From assembly GCA_024636975.1 (NCBI GenBank), contig JAGXGA010000041.1:46808-110807 (forward strand): DNA of 64,000 bases, written 5' to 3'. This document shows, piece after piece, positions 32,594-43,000 of this stretch. Source of the stretch: Mariniphaga sp. GTDB taxonomy: Bacteria; Bacteroidota; Bacteroidia; Bacteroidales; Prolixibacteraceae. Made by a program: the position numbers and the translations under genes. The first letter of the stretch is position 1. Each line of letters starts with the position of its first letter. The notes under the pieces are model-generated. The model was not told the DNA's origin, ran no database searches, and saw only the letters and a list, made by a program, of their open reading frames with translations.

Positions 32594-33471
32594 CAGCTTA
32601 CAGTTGATTTTAGGGCATTATAAATTTTAATTGCTTCCATTGCTTCTTTCACGTCGTGGACCCTTAAAATATCAGCACCTCCAAGCAAAGCCATGGTGTT
32701 TATTACCGAGGTTCCGTTTAAAGCTTCTTCCGGCTTTGTATTCAAAAGCTTCCAAACCATCGACTTACGGCTTAGGCCTGCCATTACAGGTAACTGAAAC
32801 ACCTTAAATGAATCAAAACAATTTAGCAACTCATAATTATGCATAATATTTTTACCAAATCCAAACCCCGGATCAATAATAACATCCTTCACCCCAAATT
32901 TTGTAAGTTGTTTTACACGCTCGCTCAGCCAAAGCGAAACTTCCCTGACAACATCAGTGTAATCAGGATTTTCATGCATGTTTTGGGGCGTTCCCTGAAT
33001 GTGGGTCAATATATACGGCACATTCATTTTCCCTATGGTTTCAAACATTTTTGAATCGAGTGTACCCCCTGAAATGTCATTTACTACTATCTGTCCAATT
33101 TCTTCAATAACCCTTACGGCCACCCACGAACGGAAAGTATCAATTGAAATTGGTATTTCAGGAAAGTTTTTTCGGATAGCGTGAACAGCAGGCAACAATC
33201 TTTCGAGCTCAGTTTTTGTAGATATCATTGAAGCACCTGGCCGTGTGGACATAGCGCCTACATCGATAAAGGAAGCACCTTCGCTTATCATACTTTCAAC
33301 TGATTTAAGAAGGGTTTCTGTATCTGTAAGCTTCCCACCATCATAGAATGAATCAGGAGTTACATTTACAACTCCCATAACCACTGGTTCTGAAAAATGA
33401 ATCAGATTCCCTCCCAGATTAATGGAGTTTTTCCTCTTTAGGAACTTACCCGCTGACTGGGTAATCAACAT
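32593..33471 (-). CDS. folP: Dihydropteroate synthase
   Basis: The ATG at 33471 (MLITQSAGKFLKRK...) gives a normal 292-residue FolP; the frame extends upstream but towards the divergent gene. Signatures: VMGVVNVTPDSFYDGGKL, GASFIDVGAMSTRPGA, VVNDISGG, VIIDPGFGFGKN and the closing LGGADILRVHDVKEAMEAI. It joins p-aminobenzoate to the pterin diphosphate in folate synthesis and is the sulfonamide target. It is co-directional with, and adjacent to, cdaA. Confidence 0.93.
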   Translation of the reverse strand: MLITQSAGKFLKRKNSINLGGNLIHFSEPVVMGVVNVTPDSFYDGGKLTDTETLLKSVESMISEGASFIDVGAMSTRPGASMISTKTELERLLPAVHAIRKNFPEIPISIDTFRSWVAVRVIEEIGQIVVNDISGGTLDSKMFETIGKMNVPYILTHIQGTPQNMHENPDYTDVVREVSLWLSERVKQLTKFGVKDVIIDPGFGFGKNIMHNYELLNCFDSFKVFQLPVMAGLSRKSMVWKLLNTKPEEALNGTSVINTMALLGGADILRVHDVKEAMEAIKIYNALKSTVS

Positions 33472-33571
33472 ATGCAAATGATTTATGTTATACAATACAG
33501 TGTTACAAATGTATAATAAAACCTTCAAATTCTTTAATTTTTCATATTTTTATGCCTCTTTAAAAAGTGGA

Positions 33572-34111
33572 ATGGAAAAAACAAATCAGCAATACGATGC
33601 CGTTATGCAAATCTGCCGGACGGTATTTTCAGATAAAATGAATGATTACGGAACAGCCTGGCGTATTCTAAGACCTGCTTCGCTAACTGATCAAATTTAC
33701 ATTAAGGCTTGCCGCATCCGGAGCATTGAAGAAAAAGGGGTTACCAAAGTTGATGAAGGCATAAGACCTGAGTTTACGGGTATTATTAATTATGCCATTA
33801 TGGGCCTTATCCAGCTTGAGATGGGGCCTTCGGAATCGGAACTTGGTAAAGAAAAAACACTGGAGCTTTACGATTCCTGGTTCCTGAAAGCCAAAACGCT
33901 CATGCAGGATAAAAACCACGACTATGGAGAAGCCTGGAGAAAAATGCGTATAAGCTCCTATACTGATTTAATATTAATGAAACTTAAGCGTACAAAGCAA
34001 ATTGAAGATAATCAGGGGCAAACAATTGTTTCCGAAGGAATCGATGCCAATTACCTGGATATGATTAATTATGCAGTATTTGCCATGATTAAAATTGAAT
34101 TCAAAGAATAA
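33572..34111 (+). CDS. DUF1599 protein with two tandem repeats
   Basis: The ATG at 33572 (MEKTNQQYDAVMQICRTVF...) gives 179 residues. Two homologous halves are visible: DKMNDYGTAWRILRPASLTDQIYIKACRIRSIEEKG and DKNHDYGEAWRKMRISSYTDLILMKLKRTKQIEDNQG, each ending in a NYA(I/V) helix. This is the DUF1599 arrangement, conserved in Bacteroidota and thought to be nucleotide-related; function not established. It starts the run DUF1599, DoxX, tpiA. Confidence 0.85.
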   Translation: MEKTNQQYDAVMQICRTVFSDKMNDYGTAWRILRPASLTDQIYIKACRIRSIEEKGVTKVDEGIRPEFTGIINYAIMGLIQLEMGPSESELGKEKTLELYDSWFLKAKTLMQDKNHDYGEAWRKMRISSYTDLILMKLKRTKQIEDNQGQTIVSEGIDANYLDMINYAVFAMIKIEFKE

Positions 34112-34119
34112 ATCGGATT

Positions 34120-35250
34120 ATGAGAATTATCAAACATCTGGCAAGGTACCTGGTAGGTTTAACTTTTATTTTTTCGGGGTTCATAAAAGGAATAGATCCA
34201 TGGGGCTCGGCTTATAAATTTACTGATTACTTAACTGCCATGCATCTCGACTGGCTGGAATGGGCAGCTTTTCCTCTGGGTGTACTGCTGTCTTTTGCTG
34301 AATTTGCCATTGGTGTTGCGCTTGTTTTTAATGTTTTTTTGCGGTTATTTTCAAAACTGGCTTTATTGTTTATGGTCATTTTTACGGGCCTGACATTATG
34401 GATTGCTATTGAAAACCCGGTAACCGACTGCGGATGTTTCGGGGATGCACTCGTAATTTCAAACTGGGAAACTTTTTATAAAAACATAGTCCTTCTTATC
34501 CTTGCAATAATTGTGTATTATTATCGGAATAAAATGAAAGGCCTGCCCGGCAAGAAAAAAGGTTATGTGCTTTCAGGTCTGACGGTGATTGCATATGCTG
34601 CAATTGTAATTCATTCATACAATCACCTGCCTCCAATTGATTTCCGCCCATTTAAGGTTGGCACCAACATTCCTGAAGCCATGTCGGTACCGGAAGATGC
34701 CCCACAGGATGAATATGAGAATATATTCTACTATAAAAACAAAAAAACGGGAGAAGTTGAACAATTCACAGAAGAAAATTACCCGTGGCAGGATACAGTT
34801 AACTGGGAATTTGATAATATGGAGTCGTTTCTGCTAATAGAAGGATATGACCCACCAATTCATAATTTCAGAATTGAGACTCCCGAAGGCGATGACATAC
34901 TTGATTTTTTTCTCTACGACGAGAATTATGTGTTTATGGTAATAGCCCATGATTTGAGTAAATCGGATGCCGAATCTCAGGAAGTAATAAACTCACTGGC
35001 GCGCTGGGCAATGGATCAGGGAATGCAATTTATTGGCCTTACATCTGCTTTGCCAGATGAATCGGAAGAATTTACCCAAAAGCATAATGTCCCTTATGAG
35101 TTTTTTAATACCGATGAAATTACGTTAAAAACCATAGTAAGATCTAATCCCGGACTTATCATTATAAAAGATGCAACCATTGTAGCAAAATATCATTACA
35201 ATGATATTCCATCTCCTGAAGATTTTAAAGAAGAATTCATCATTAAATAG
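34120..35250 (+). CDS. DoxX-like (BT_3928 family) membrane protein
   Basis: A 376-residue protein. The N-terminal 145 residues are a four-helix DoxX/MauE-type membrane domain (LVGLTFIFSGFIKGIDPWGSAYKFTDYL…, with ENPVTDCGCFGDAL between helices 3 and 4). The C-terminal part (about 190-376) is soluble and looks thioredoxin-like (YVFMVIAHDLSKSDAESQEVIN; GLTSALPDES; NPGLIIIKDATIVAKYHY) but without a CxxC. The paired cysteines in DCGCFG suggest redox coupling in the membrane. It is a conserved Bacteroidota protein of unknown exact role, 8 bases after DUF1599. Confidence 0.85.
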   Translation: MRIIKHLARYLVGLTFIFSGFIKGIDPWGSAYKFTDYLTAMHLDWLEWAAFPLGVLLSFAEFAIGVALVFNVFLRLFSKLALLFMVIFTGLTLWIAIENPVTDCGCFGDALVISNWETFYKNIVLLILAIIVYYYRNKMKGLPGKKKGYVLSGLTVIAYAAIVIHSYNHLPPIDFRPFKVGTNIPEAMSVPEDAPQDEYENIFYYKNKKTGEVEQFTEENYPWQDTVNWEFDNMESFLLIEGYDPPIHNFRIETPEGDDILDFFLYDENYVFMVIAHDLSKSDAESQEVINSLARWAMDQGMQFIGLTSALPDESEEFTQKHNVPYEFFNTDEITLKTIVRSNPGLIIIKDATIVAKYHYNDIPSPEDFKEEFIIK

Positions 35251-35350
35251 TTAATTGGGAAATGATTCATGCGGTCAGTTTCGGGTAATCCGGGATAAAG
35301 GGGTTAATTTTGTAAAAAGACATTCATTCGTTAAAACTAAATATCAAAAA

Positions 35351-36109
35351 ATGAGAAAGAAAATAGTAGCAGGAAACTGGAAATGCAATACAAATTTGCA
35401 GGAAGGCATCGAACTGGCCAAATCAGTAAATGAACTGGTTGCAAAAAAAGCTGCAGATGATGTAGTGGTTGTTCTGGGAGTTCCCTTTACCCATCTAACC
35501 AACGTAGTGGAATCGGTAAATACTGAGCGTATTGGCGTGGCAGCACAAAACTGTGCAGCTGAAGCAGATGGTGCCTTCACAGGAGAAGTTTCAGCATCAA
35601 TGGTAAAATCGACCGGCGCCACATATGTAATTCTAGGGCACTCTGAAAGACGTGAATATTATGGTGAAACCAGTGAGGTTTTAAATAAAAAACTGGCCCT
35701 GGCATTGGAAAACGGGTTGACACCAATATACTGCTGTGGTGAACCATTAGAGGTTCGTGAGGCTGATGTTCAAAATGACTATGTGAAAAAACAGTTGGAA
35801 GAAACAATTTTTAAGCTTCCAGAAAGCGATTTCAGAAAGCTTGTTATTGCCTATGAACCAATTTGGGCCATTGGAACGGGTAAAACAGCAACTGCCGGGC
35901 AGGCACAGGAAATTCATGAATTTATACGCTCAATAATTGCTGAGAAATTTGGCAAAGAAGTAGCGGAAGAAACTTCAATACTGTATGGAGGAAGCGCTAA
36001 ACCAGGCAATGCAAAAGAATTATTTGGCAATAAGGATGTAGATGGTGGCCTTATAGGAGGCGCAGCACTTAAGGCTGAAGATTTCCTTGGGATTATCAAT
36101 GGATTTTAA
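35351..36109 (+). CDS. tpiA: Triosephosphate isomerase
   Basis: The ATG at 35351 ([19 protein letters not shown]) gives 252 residues, normal for TpiA. Catalytic residues are in place: GNWK lysine, the histidine in [11 protein letters not shown], the glutamate in [15 protein letters not shown], and the phosphate loop [14 protein letters not shown] with [12 protein letters not shown]. It interconverts DHAP and glyceraldehyde 3-phosphate in glycolysis. TAATTTTG at 35305-35312 could be its promoter -7 box, and a terminator follows at 36128. Confidence 0.96.
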   Translation: MRKKIVAGNWKCNTNLQEGIELAKSVNELVAKKAADDVVVVLGVPFTHLTNVVESVNTERIGVAAQNCAAEADGAFTGEVSASMVKSTGATYVILGHSERREYYGETSEVLNKKLALALENGLTPIYCCGEPLEVREADVQNDYVKKQLEETIFKLPESDFRKLVIAYEPIWAIGTGKTATAGQAQEIHEFIRSIIAEKFGKEVAEETSILYGGSAKPGNAKELFGNKDVDGGLIGGAALKAEDFLGIINGF

Positions 36110-36127
36110 ATATGAAAATGTATATCA

Positions 36128-36160
36128 AAAAGCCACAGGAGTAATCTTGTGGCTTTTTTT
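36128..36160 (+). terminator. Rho-independent terminator after tpiA
   Basis: AAAGCCACA, 11-base loop, TGTGGCTTTTTTT. It closes the DUF1599-DoxX-tpiA run. Confidence 0.85.
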
Positions 36161-36283
36161 ATCAAAAGCAATTTCATTCTTTTTAAACAACAGATTTATG
36201 CTGTCACTGATTAGTCAATTTAATTGAAATTCATGTGCTAATCAGTTCCATTTAATATTTTTGCAAAATTAATTGTATCAGCT

Positions 36284-37120
36284 ATGGATTACTTAAAAAT
36301 TATAATTGAAATTTCACCTGTGCAGGAATGGGTACGTGATGTTCTTAGTGCTCAGCTGGGTGAAATTGGATTTGAAAGCTTTGTTGAAACAGATACCGGT
36401 ATGGAAGCTTTCATTCAGGCTGATAAGTTCAATGAAAACAAATTTGAAGAGACAATCAAAGTTTTTAAGGATGATTTTGGTTTCCGGCTAAAAAAAGAAT
36501 TAATAAAAAGTCAGAACTGGAATGAGGTATGGGAAAAAAACTACTTCAAGCCGCTTGTAATAGCAAATGAATGCCTTATTCGGGCGCCATTTCATAAAGA
36601 TCATCCTGAATGCAGGTATGAGATTATAATTGAACCCAATATGGCATTTGGCACCGGCAACCACGAAACCACCTCCATGATGCTGGAAACAATCCTTCGG
36701 GAAGATGTTGAAGGCAAAAATGTTCTGGATATGGGATGTGGCACCGGCATCCTGGGAATTCTTGCCTCCATGAAGGGTGCAGCTAACATTACGGCAATTG
36801 ATATTGATGAATGGCCGGTAAAGGGAACGGCTGAAAATGCAGAATTAAACCATGTACATAATCTGAAGGTGTATAAAGGAGATACCAGCCTTTTGGGTAA
36901 CGAAACCTACGACATCATTCTGGCCAATATACACAAGAATGTTTTAATAGAGGATTTGCCGGTATATGCAAAATGTTTAAATAAAGGCGGCAAGCTTTTT
37001 ATGAGTGGCTTTTACCTCGAAGATCTTCCCGACATCACTGCAAAAGCAAATAATTGTGGATTAAAATCATCTGGACATCAGGAAAAAAACAAGTGGATAG
37101 TTGCTTCCTTTTATTCCTGA
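36284..37120 (+). CDS. prmA: Ribosomal protein L11 methyltransferase
   Basis: A 278-residue PrmA. The N-terminal recognition domain is followed by the methyltransferase core: IIEPNMAFGTGNHETTSMML, NVLDMGCGTGILGILASMKG (SAM site), ITAIDIDEWPV and DIILANIHKNVLIED (N-x-x-x-N/motif IV). It trimethylates L11. A TATTTTTG box at 36256-36263 may be its promoter. It overlaps the convergent phosphoesterase gene by 10 bases. Confidence 0.93.
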   Translation: MDYLKIIIEISPVQEWVRDVLSAQLGEIGFESFVETDTGMEAFIQADKFNENKFEETIKVFKDDFGFRLKKELIKSQNWNEVWEKNYFKPLVIANECLIRAPFHKDHPECRYEIIIEPNMAFGTGNHETTSMMLETILREDVEGKNVLDMGCGTGILGILASMKGAANITAIDIDEWPVKGTAENAELNHVHNLKVYKGDTSLLGNETYDIILANIHKNVLIEDLPVYAKCLNKGGKLFMSGFYLEDLPDITAKANNCGLKSSGHQEKNKWIVASFYS

Positions 37121-37626
37121 ACATGCAGTTGAGTGGGCTTAGGCATTTCCCATACTTCCAGATCCCTGATATCAGACCCATCAATCGTGAAACGTACAGC
37201 AGTGCAAACTTTATGAAATCCACGATAACCGGCTGCCCCGGGGTTTATATGAAGCAAACTCAATTTTTTGTCATAAATAACTTTTAAAATATGAGAATGC
37301 CCGCTTATGAAGAGCTTTGGCGGATTGGTAACAATATCAAGTCTGACATTCCTTTCATACCTGCCTGGATAACCACCGATGTGAGTCATCCAGACATCCA
37401 CCATTTCACAGAAGAATCGTTGGTGCAGGGGATAAACGGAACGTACGTCCTGGCCATCGATGTTGCCGTATACCCCTTTTATTGGCTTAAAACCTGCCAG
37501 TATATCAGCAGTTTCAATGGAACCAAAATCACCCGCATGCCATATCTCATCAACTTTTTCAAAAAAGTTGAATAACCTTTCATGCACGAAATTATGTGTA
37601 TCTGACAATAAACCAATTCGTTTCAT
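37111..37626 (-). CDS. YfcE/MJ0936-type metallophosphoesterase
   Basis: A 171-residue calcineurin-fold phosphoesterase. Metal-binding motifs: GLLSDTHNF (D-x-H), WHAGDFGS (G-D), GVYGNIDG (G-N), and FISGHSHILKV (G-H-x-H) with NPGAAGYRG near the end. It probably cleaves cyclic or phosphodiester substrates; the true substrate is unknown. Single gene, convergent with prmA. Confidence 0.88.
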   Translation of the reverse strand: MKRIGLLSDTHNFVHERLFNFFEKVDEIWHAGDFGSIETADILAGFKPIKGVYGNIDGQDVRSVYPLHQRFFCEMVDVWMTHIGGYPGRYERNVRLDIVTNPPKLFISGHSHILKVIYDKKLSLLHINPGAAGYRGFHKVCTAVRFTIDGSDIRDLEVWEMPKPTQLHVQE

Positions 37627-37747
37627 ATAAACAGAAGTTAATTTCCATTTTATTTCATTTCAAATAAAAATAAAATTGTTGAACAATGATCAATAAAAGT
37701 TTGTGTATATTTAATTTAATAAGCATTTGATTTAAAATAAAAACAAA

Positions 37748-38242
37748 ATGAAACGAGTGGTACTTGTCAGGCATGCAAAAGCAGTTCCTTATGGATACGA
37801 TGATGACTTTAACCGGGACCTGCGAGACAGCGGCGTAATAGATGCGCAACGTGTAAGTAATGAATTAAAATCACGGGGAGTAGTTCCGGATAAGATAATT
37901 TCAAGTCCTGCACTCAGGGCATTAAAAACAGCACGTATATTTGCAGAAACCTATAATTTCGAAGAAAGAAATATTCGTAAAAACAATGAAATCTATGAGG
38001 GACTTACAATTGCAGAGTTTGTTGACCTGATAAATACCCTTCCCAAAGAAGCAAAAACAGTATTTTTTTTCGGACATAATCCCGACATACATTATTTTGC
38101 AGAAAACCTGCTTACCAGATACGCCCATGAAATGCCAACATGTGCCACGGTAGTCATCGACTTCGATGTAGATGAATGGGTAAAAATTGAGCCTAGAACA
38201 GGTAATTTAACCTATCGGTTGGTTCCCAAAAAACTTCAATAA
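37748..38242 (+). CDS. SixA-type histidine phosphatase
   Basis: A 164-residue member of the histidine phosphatase superfamily. The N-terminal MKRVVLVRHAKAVPYGYDDD contains the RHAKA catalytic motif, ISSPALRALKTARIFAE the second arginine, IYEGLTIAEFV the acidic region, and VFFFGHNPDIHYFAENL the second histidine. E. coli SixA removes phosphate from phosphotransfer histidines; that role here is only inferred. Confidence 0.88.
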   Translation: MKRVVLVRHAKAVPYGYDDDFNRDLRDSGVIDAQRVSNELKSRGVVPDKIISSPALRALKTARIFAETYNFEERNIRKNNEIYEGLTIAEFVDLINTLPKEAKTVFFFGHNPDIHYFAENLLTRYAHEMPTCATVVIDFDVDEWVKIEPRTGNLTYRLVPKKLQ

Positions 38243-38376
38243 GTAGTTATTAAAGATTAACCTGCATTTTATCACCAGTGGGCAAATCATTATTAGAAAG
38301 CATAAGATTACCTGAATTACTTATTTCTTTTGAACAAAATTTCTTTCCCGCTCACAATTTATTTATCAATATAAAG

Positions 38377-38405
38377 TTGTTACTAAATTGAGATTATTAG
38401 ATTTG
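38377..38405 (+). promoter_or_regulatory. Bacteroidota-type promoter for the TonB receptor gene
   Basis: TTG at 38377-38379, 18 bases, then TAGATTTG at 38398-38405: a good match to the -33/-7 consensus of Bacteroidota. The ATG is only 6 bases past the -7 box, so the transcript would be leaderless or nearly so. This also argues against the GTG at 38405 as start codon. Confidence 0.55.
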
Positions 38406-38410
38406 TGCCG

Positions 38411-40822
38411 ATGATAAAAAGGCTATTTATTTTAACGCTGCTGATTGTTGCTTCTTATGCATCTTACTCCCAGAGCAACAATGCCACGCTCAGGGGAGTC
38501 ATTCTCGATCAGGATGGACAACCACTGGATATGGTAAATATAGGACTTCAGGATTACCCGCTGGGAACCAGTTCCAACCGGGAAGGAAGATTTCTGCTAA
38601 GGGTTCCTGCCGGCAGAGAGATCGTAGTTGTCTTTTCATCCCTGGGATATGCTACAGTTGTTGATACAATAAATATACTTCCCGATGACAACCTTAGCCT
38701 AGAAGTAGTAATGCCTGCTGCCGATCTGGAACTTGCAGAAGTGGTAGTAACCGAACGCAGGCGCAATAATGGAAATGTAACACGTATCGATCCAAGGTTT
38801 CTGAATATATTGCCTGATGCCGCCACAGGAGGAGTTGAAGCTCTTATCAAAACTCTGCCAGGTGTTTCAACAAATAACGAACTAAGTTCACAATACACCG
38901 TACGAGGTGGTAATTTTGATGAAAACCTGGTTTATGTAAATGATATTGAAATTTACCGCCCATTTTTAATACGTGCAGGCCAGCAGGAAGGATTGAGCTT
39001 CATTAACAGCGATATGGTATCCACAATTGATTTTTCTGCCGGTGGGTTCAATGCAAGGTATGGTGATAAGATGTCATCAGTTCTGGATATTAAATACAGA
39101 AAACCAAGCATCTTCAGGGGTTCAGCTTCAGTAAGCCTTCTCGGGGCAACTGCTCATTTTGAAGATGTTGCAATGAACGGAAGACTTGCCCATATTTCAG
39201 GAATCCGCTATAAAACAAACCGGTATATGCTGGGAGGCCTTGATGAAAAAGGTGAGTACGATCCACAATTCCTCGACTTTCAAACATATATTACCTACAG
39301 ATTCACAGAAAATTTTGATGTTTCGTTTCTTGGCAATGCATCCCAAAACCAATATGAATTTATTCCTCAGACACGAAGAACAACATTCGGGACCTGGGAT
39401 AGACCATATAATGCAACCATTTATTTTCAGGGTCAGGAAGTAGATGATTTCAAAACTTACCTGGGAGCATTATCAGCCAATTACCATCCAAATTTAAATC
39501 TGAATTTAAAATTTATCCTGTCGGCCTTCAACACATCGGAAGAGGAAACTTACGATATTTTGGGAGAATACTATCTGAACCAACTGGAGAGGAATATGGC
39601 ATCAGAGGAGTTTGGCGATAGTGTTTTAAATCTTGGTGTAGGGGCCTTCTTAAATCATGCCCGCAATTACCTCGATGCGCAGGTGTATAGCTTTTCTCAT
39701 AAAGGAGCATACAACTCAGAAAAACATTTAATCAACTGGGGTTTCAAGATTCAGCACGAACAGATTGAGGACCAAATTAACGAGTGGATTTACCGCGATT
39801 CAACAGGTTATTCATTACCATATTCCGATAAGGATGTATTGTTGTACTTCACCCTGAATGCACAAAATAAAATAAGCTCCAACCGGGTTACAGGATATGT
39901 CCAGGATACCTGGAGTGTACCAACAGGCAATGGCGATATGTATTTTACCGGTGGAGTGCGAATGAACTACTGGGATTTTAACAATGAATTGCTGCTAAGC
40001 CCCAGAATTTCAGTGAGCTATTATCCTGAATGGGAAAATAAAATTTCCTTCAGCCTGTCGGGAGGCATGTATCATCAGTCGCCATTTTTTAAAGAATTAA
40101 AGAACCTTGATGGCTCTGTAAATGAAAACGTTAAAGCTCAGCGATCTTACCAGATTGTTGCAGGCAGCGATTATATTTTCTCTGCATGGGACCGTCCTTT
40201 CCGGTTTACTACTGAGGCTTACTACAAATACATGGACCGTCTGATCCCCTACCAGGTTGACAACGTAAGAATTCGTTACCGTGGAGAACAGCAGGCAATA
40301 GGGTATGCAACAGGAATCGATATGAAAGTAAACGGTGAATTTGTAAGCGGGTTACAGTCCTGGGCGAGTTTATCATTTATGAAGACAGAAGAAAATATAA
40401 TCGGTGACAATTATGGATATATTCCCCGTCCCACAGATCAAATAATGAACTTCAGCCTTTTTTTCCAGGATTACCTGCCGGGAAACCCTTCATATAAAAT
40501 GCAGCTTTCAGGTTTTTATGGTGCCCGACTACCCACTTCCCCACCTCATGCAGAACTATACAACCTAATTTTCCGGATGCCACCCTACCGCCGTATTGAC
40601 CTTGGGATTTCCAAAGTAATAATAAGTGCATCCAATCCGGGCAAAAACAGATTGGTGAGGCATATAAATGATATGTGGGTTAGTCTTGAAGTTTTTAACC
40701 TGCTAAACATCAACAATACCATCTCCTATTTTTGGGTATCGAGTATTCAAGGTGATCAGTATGCCGTGCCAAATTACCTTACCAACAGAAAAATTAATCT
40801 AAAGCTTTCGGTAAAATTCTAA
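38411..40822 (+). CDS. TonB-dependent receptor with carboxypeptidase-like domain
   Basis: The ATG at 38411 gives 803 residues with a signal peptide (MIKRLFILTLLIVASYASYS). Residues 25-105 are a CarboxypepD_reg-like domain (TLRGVILDQDGQPLDMVNIGL; FSSLGYATVVDTI), then a plug (GGVEALIKTLPGVSTNNELSSQYTVRGGNFDENLVYVND) and a beta-barrel ending in aromatic phenylalanine (…RKINLKLSVKF). It imports a large ligand across the outer membrane with TonB energy. No SusD-like partner lies nearby, so a glycan substrate is less likely; the ligand is unknown. Confidence 0.9.
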   Translation: MIKRLFILTLLIVASYASYSQSNNATLRGVILDQDGQPLDMVNIGLQDYPLGTSSNREGRFLLRVPAGREIVVVFSSLGYATVVDTINILPDDNLSLEVVMPAADLELAEVVVTERRRNNGNVTRIDPRFLNILPDAATGGVEALIKTLPGVSTNNELSSQYTVRGGNFDENLVYVNDIEIYRPFLIRAGQQEGLSFINSDMVSTIDFSAGGFNARYGDKMSSVLDIKYRKPSIFRGSASVSLLGATAHFEDVAMNGRLAHISGIRYKTNRYMLGGLDEKGEYDPQFLDFQTYITYRFTENFDVSFLGNASQNQYEFIPQTRRTTFGTWDRPYNATIYFQGQEVDDFKTYLGALSANYHPNLNLNLKFILSAFNTSEEETYDILGEYYLNQLERNMASEEFGDSVLNLGVGAFLNHARNYLDAQVYSFSHKGAYNSEKHLINWGFKIQHEQIEDQINEWIYRDSTGYSLPYSDKDVLLYFTLNAQNKISSNRVTGYVQDTWSVPTGNGDMYFTGGVRMNYWDFNNELLLSPRISVSYYPEWENKISFSLSGGMYHQSPFFKELKNLDGSVNENVKAQRSYQIVAGSDYIFSAWDRPFRFTTEAYYKYMDRLIPYQVDNVRIRYRGEQQAIGYATGIDMKVNGEFVSGLQSWASLSFMKTEENIIGDNYGYIPRPTDQIMNFSLFFQDYLPGNPSYKMQLSGFYGARLPTSPPHAELYNLIFRMPPYRRIDLGISKVIISASNPGKNRLVRHINDMWVSLEVFNLLNINNTISYFWVSSIQGDQYAVPNYLTNRKINLKLSVKF

Positions 40823-40888
40823 CATGTTCCAGTCAATTATCAGGTAAGCAAATCAAAGATACTTTTTCAGAATAATTATCTTTGTTAC

Positions 40889-42988
40889 ATGGCTGGTTTT
40901 CTGGATCAGGATATTAAATTTCTGCCGGGCGTTGGACCTAAGCGTGCCGAAACATTGACTAAGGAACTGAAAATAAAAACATTCGGTGACCTTATTTACT
41001 ATTTCCCATATAAATACATCGATCGGACAAAGTTTTACAAGATTTCAGAAATTCATGCACAAATGCCTTATATTCAAATAAAAGGCAAAATCCAGTCTCT
41101 TGATATTGTAGGAACAGGAAACAAACAACGTCTCACTGCTCGTTTTTCCGACGGAACAGGAAGTATGGATCTTATCTGGTTTCAAAGTGTAAAATGGCAA
41201 AAGGAGAACCTTGATATCAGTAAACAATATATTGTTTTTGGTAAACCTTCGGAATTTAACGGGAGAATCAATGTAGTGCATCCCGAAATGGAGAACGAAG
41301 AAGAAAAGCAACTGAAACCTTCAGGAATGTTTCAGGCTTTTTACATTACCTCAGAAAACATGAAAAAAAAGTACCTCAATTCCAGAACCCTGAATAAGAT
41401 TATGCTCATGCTCATTCAGCTTGCCAAAGGAAAAATCAGGGAAACACTGCCGGGCAAACTGGTATCAAAACTTAAACTTATTTCACTTGAAGAAGCATTA
41501 ACCATTATACACATTCCTGAAAACACAGTTGATTTAAAAAATGCCCGCTTCAGGCTCAAATTTGAAGAACTATTTTTAATCCAGCTTAAAATCCTGGCTT
41601 TAAAACACCATAGGGAAAATAAATTTAAAGGATTCCGGTTTGAAAAAATTGGATATAACTTCAACAGGTTCTACGCCGATTTTCTGCCCTTTGAACTAAC
41701 CGAAGCTCAAAAGAAGGTATTAAAGGAAATCAGGCGCGATGTCAACCGTAACATCCAGATGAACCGGCTGTTACAGGGTGATGTAGGCAGCGGCAAAACG
41801 CTGGTTGCCTTAATGACTATGCTGATAGCTACCGATAATGGCTTTCAAAGCTGCCTGATGGCTCCAACTGAAATTCTTGCTCAGCAGCATTTCAACACCA
41901 TCTCAAAATTTCTGGAAGGTATGGGTATGAAAGTAGGGTTGCTTACCGGTTCCAGTAAACAAGCAGAGCGTAAAGTTCTGCATGAAGCACTTTCGTCAGG
42001 AGAAATGCAAATATTAATAGGCACTCACGCTTTGATTGAAGACGCTGTATCGTTTCAAAACCTGGGACTGGTAGTAATTGATGAACAACATCGGTTTGGT
42101 GTTGCACAGCGTGCCAGGCTCTGGCAAAAAAACGAACTCATACCTCCACATGTACTTGTAATGACTGCCACACCCATTCCGCGTACTCTGGCTATGACTG
42201 TCTATGGAGACCTGGACGTATCGGTAATTGATGAATTACCTCCGGGAAGAAAACCTATTGAAACGCATCATTTTTTTGAAAACCGACGTAAACAGGTTAA
42301 TAATTTTATCAGACAGCAGCTTGAAAATGGCAGGCAGATTTATATTGTTTATCCTTTGATATCCGAATCGGAAAAAATGGATTTAAAAAACCTGGAAGAA
42401 GGATTTCGCCATGTTACCGAAGCTTTTCCCGATGTAAGAACAGGCATGGTACATGGTCGTATGAAGCCGGTACAAAAAGAAAATGCAATGCAGAAATTTA
42501 AGCAGGGAGAAACAAAAATAATGGTAGCAACTACAGTTATTGAAGTAGGAGTTGATGTGCCCAATGCTTCGGTAATGATAATTGAAAGCGCGGAACGATT
42601 TGGATTATCGCAATTGCACCAGCTTCGCGGACGTGTTGGACGCGGGGCCGAGCAATCGTATTGCATTCTGATGTCATCGTATAAAATCAGCAATGAAAGC
42701 AGAAAACGACTGGGTACAATGGTACGGACAAACGATGGTTTTGAAATTGCCGAAGTGGATATGAAGCTACGTGGTCCGGGCGATCTGGAAGGAACACAGC
42801 AGAGCGGTATCGGGTTCGACCTTAAAATTGCAAACCTTGGCAAAGATGGTGAAATATTAAAGCTGGCACGTGATATCGCTTCAGACCTCCTCGCTGAAGA
42901 TCCCCTCCTCCAAAAGGCAGATAATCGTGTACTTTTAGATAATCTTAAAACAAAACAAACCGATTTTAACTGGAGTTCAATTAGCTAA
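40889..42988 (+). CDS. recG: ATP-dependent DNA helicase RecG
   Basis: A 699-residue RecG. The N-terminal wedge/OB domain (LTARFSDGTGSMDLIWFQSV) is followed by helicase motifs: I QGDVGSGKTLVAL, Ia MAPTEILAQQH, II VIDEQHRFG, III MTATPIPRTLAMT, and in domain 2 KIMVATTVIEVGVDVPNASVMIIE and RGRVGRGAEQSYC. It remodels stalled forks and branched recombination intermediates. A TATCTTTG box (40877-40884) lies just before the ATG. It is followed by an aldo-keto reductase gene 12 bases away. Confidence 0.96.
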   Translation: MAGFLDQDIKFLPGVGPKRAETLTKELKIKTFGDLIYYFPYKYIDRTKFYKISEIHAQMPYIQIKGKIQSLDIVGTGNKQRLTARFSDGTGSMDLIWFQSVKWQKENLDISKQYIVFGKPSEFNGRINVVHPEMENEEEKQLKPSGMFQAFYITSENMKKKYLNSRTLNKIMLMLIQLAKGKIRETLPGKLVSKLKLISLEEALTIIHIPENTVDLKNARFRLKFEELFLIQLKILALKHHRENKFKGFRFEKIGYNFNRFYADFLPFELTEAQKKVLKEIRRDVNRNIQMNRLLQGDVGSGKTLVALMTMLIATDNGFQSCLMAPTEILAQQHFNTISKFLEGMGMKVGLLTGSSKQAERKVLHEALSSGEMQILIGTHALIEDAVSFQNLGLVVIDEQHRFGVAQRARLWQKNELIPPHVLVMTATPIPRTLAMTVYGDLDVSVIDELPPGRKPIETHHFFENRRKQVNNFIRQQLENGRQIYIVYPLISESEKMDLKNLEEGFRHVTEAFPDVRTGMVHGRMKPVQKENAMQKFKQGETKIMVATTVIEVGVDVPNASVMIIESAERFGLSQLHQLRGRVGRGAEQSYCILMSSYKISNESRKRLGTMVRTNDGFEIAEVDMKLRGPGDLEGTQQSGIGFDLKIANLGKDGEILKLARDIASDLLAEDPLLQKADNRVLLDNLKTKQTDFNWSSIS

Positions 42989-43000
42989 AAATAAAAAACT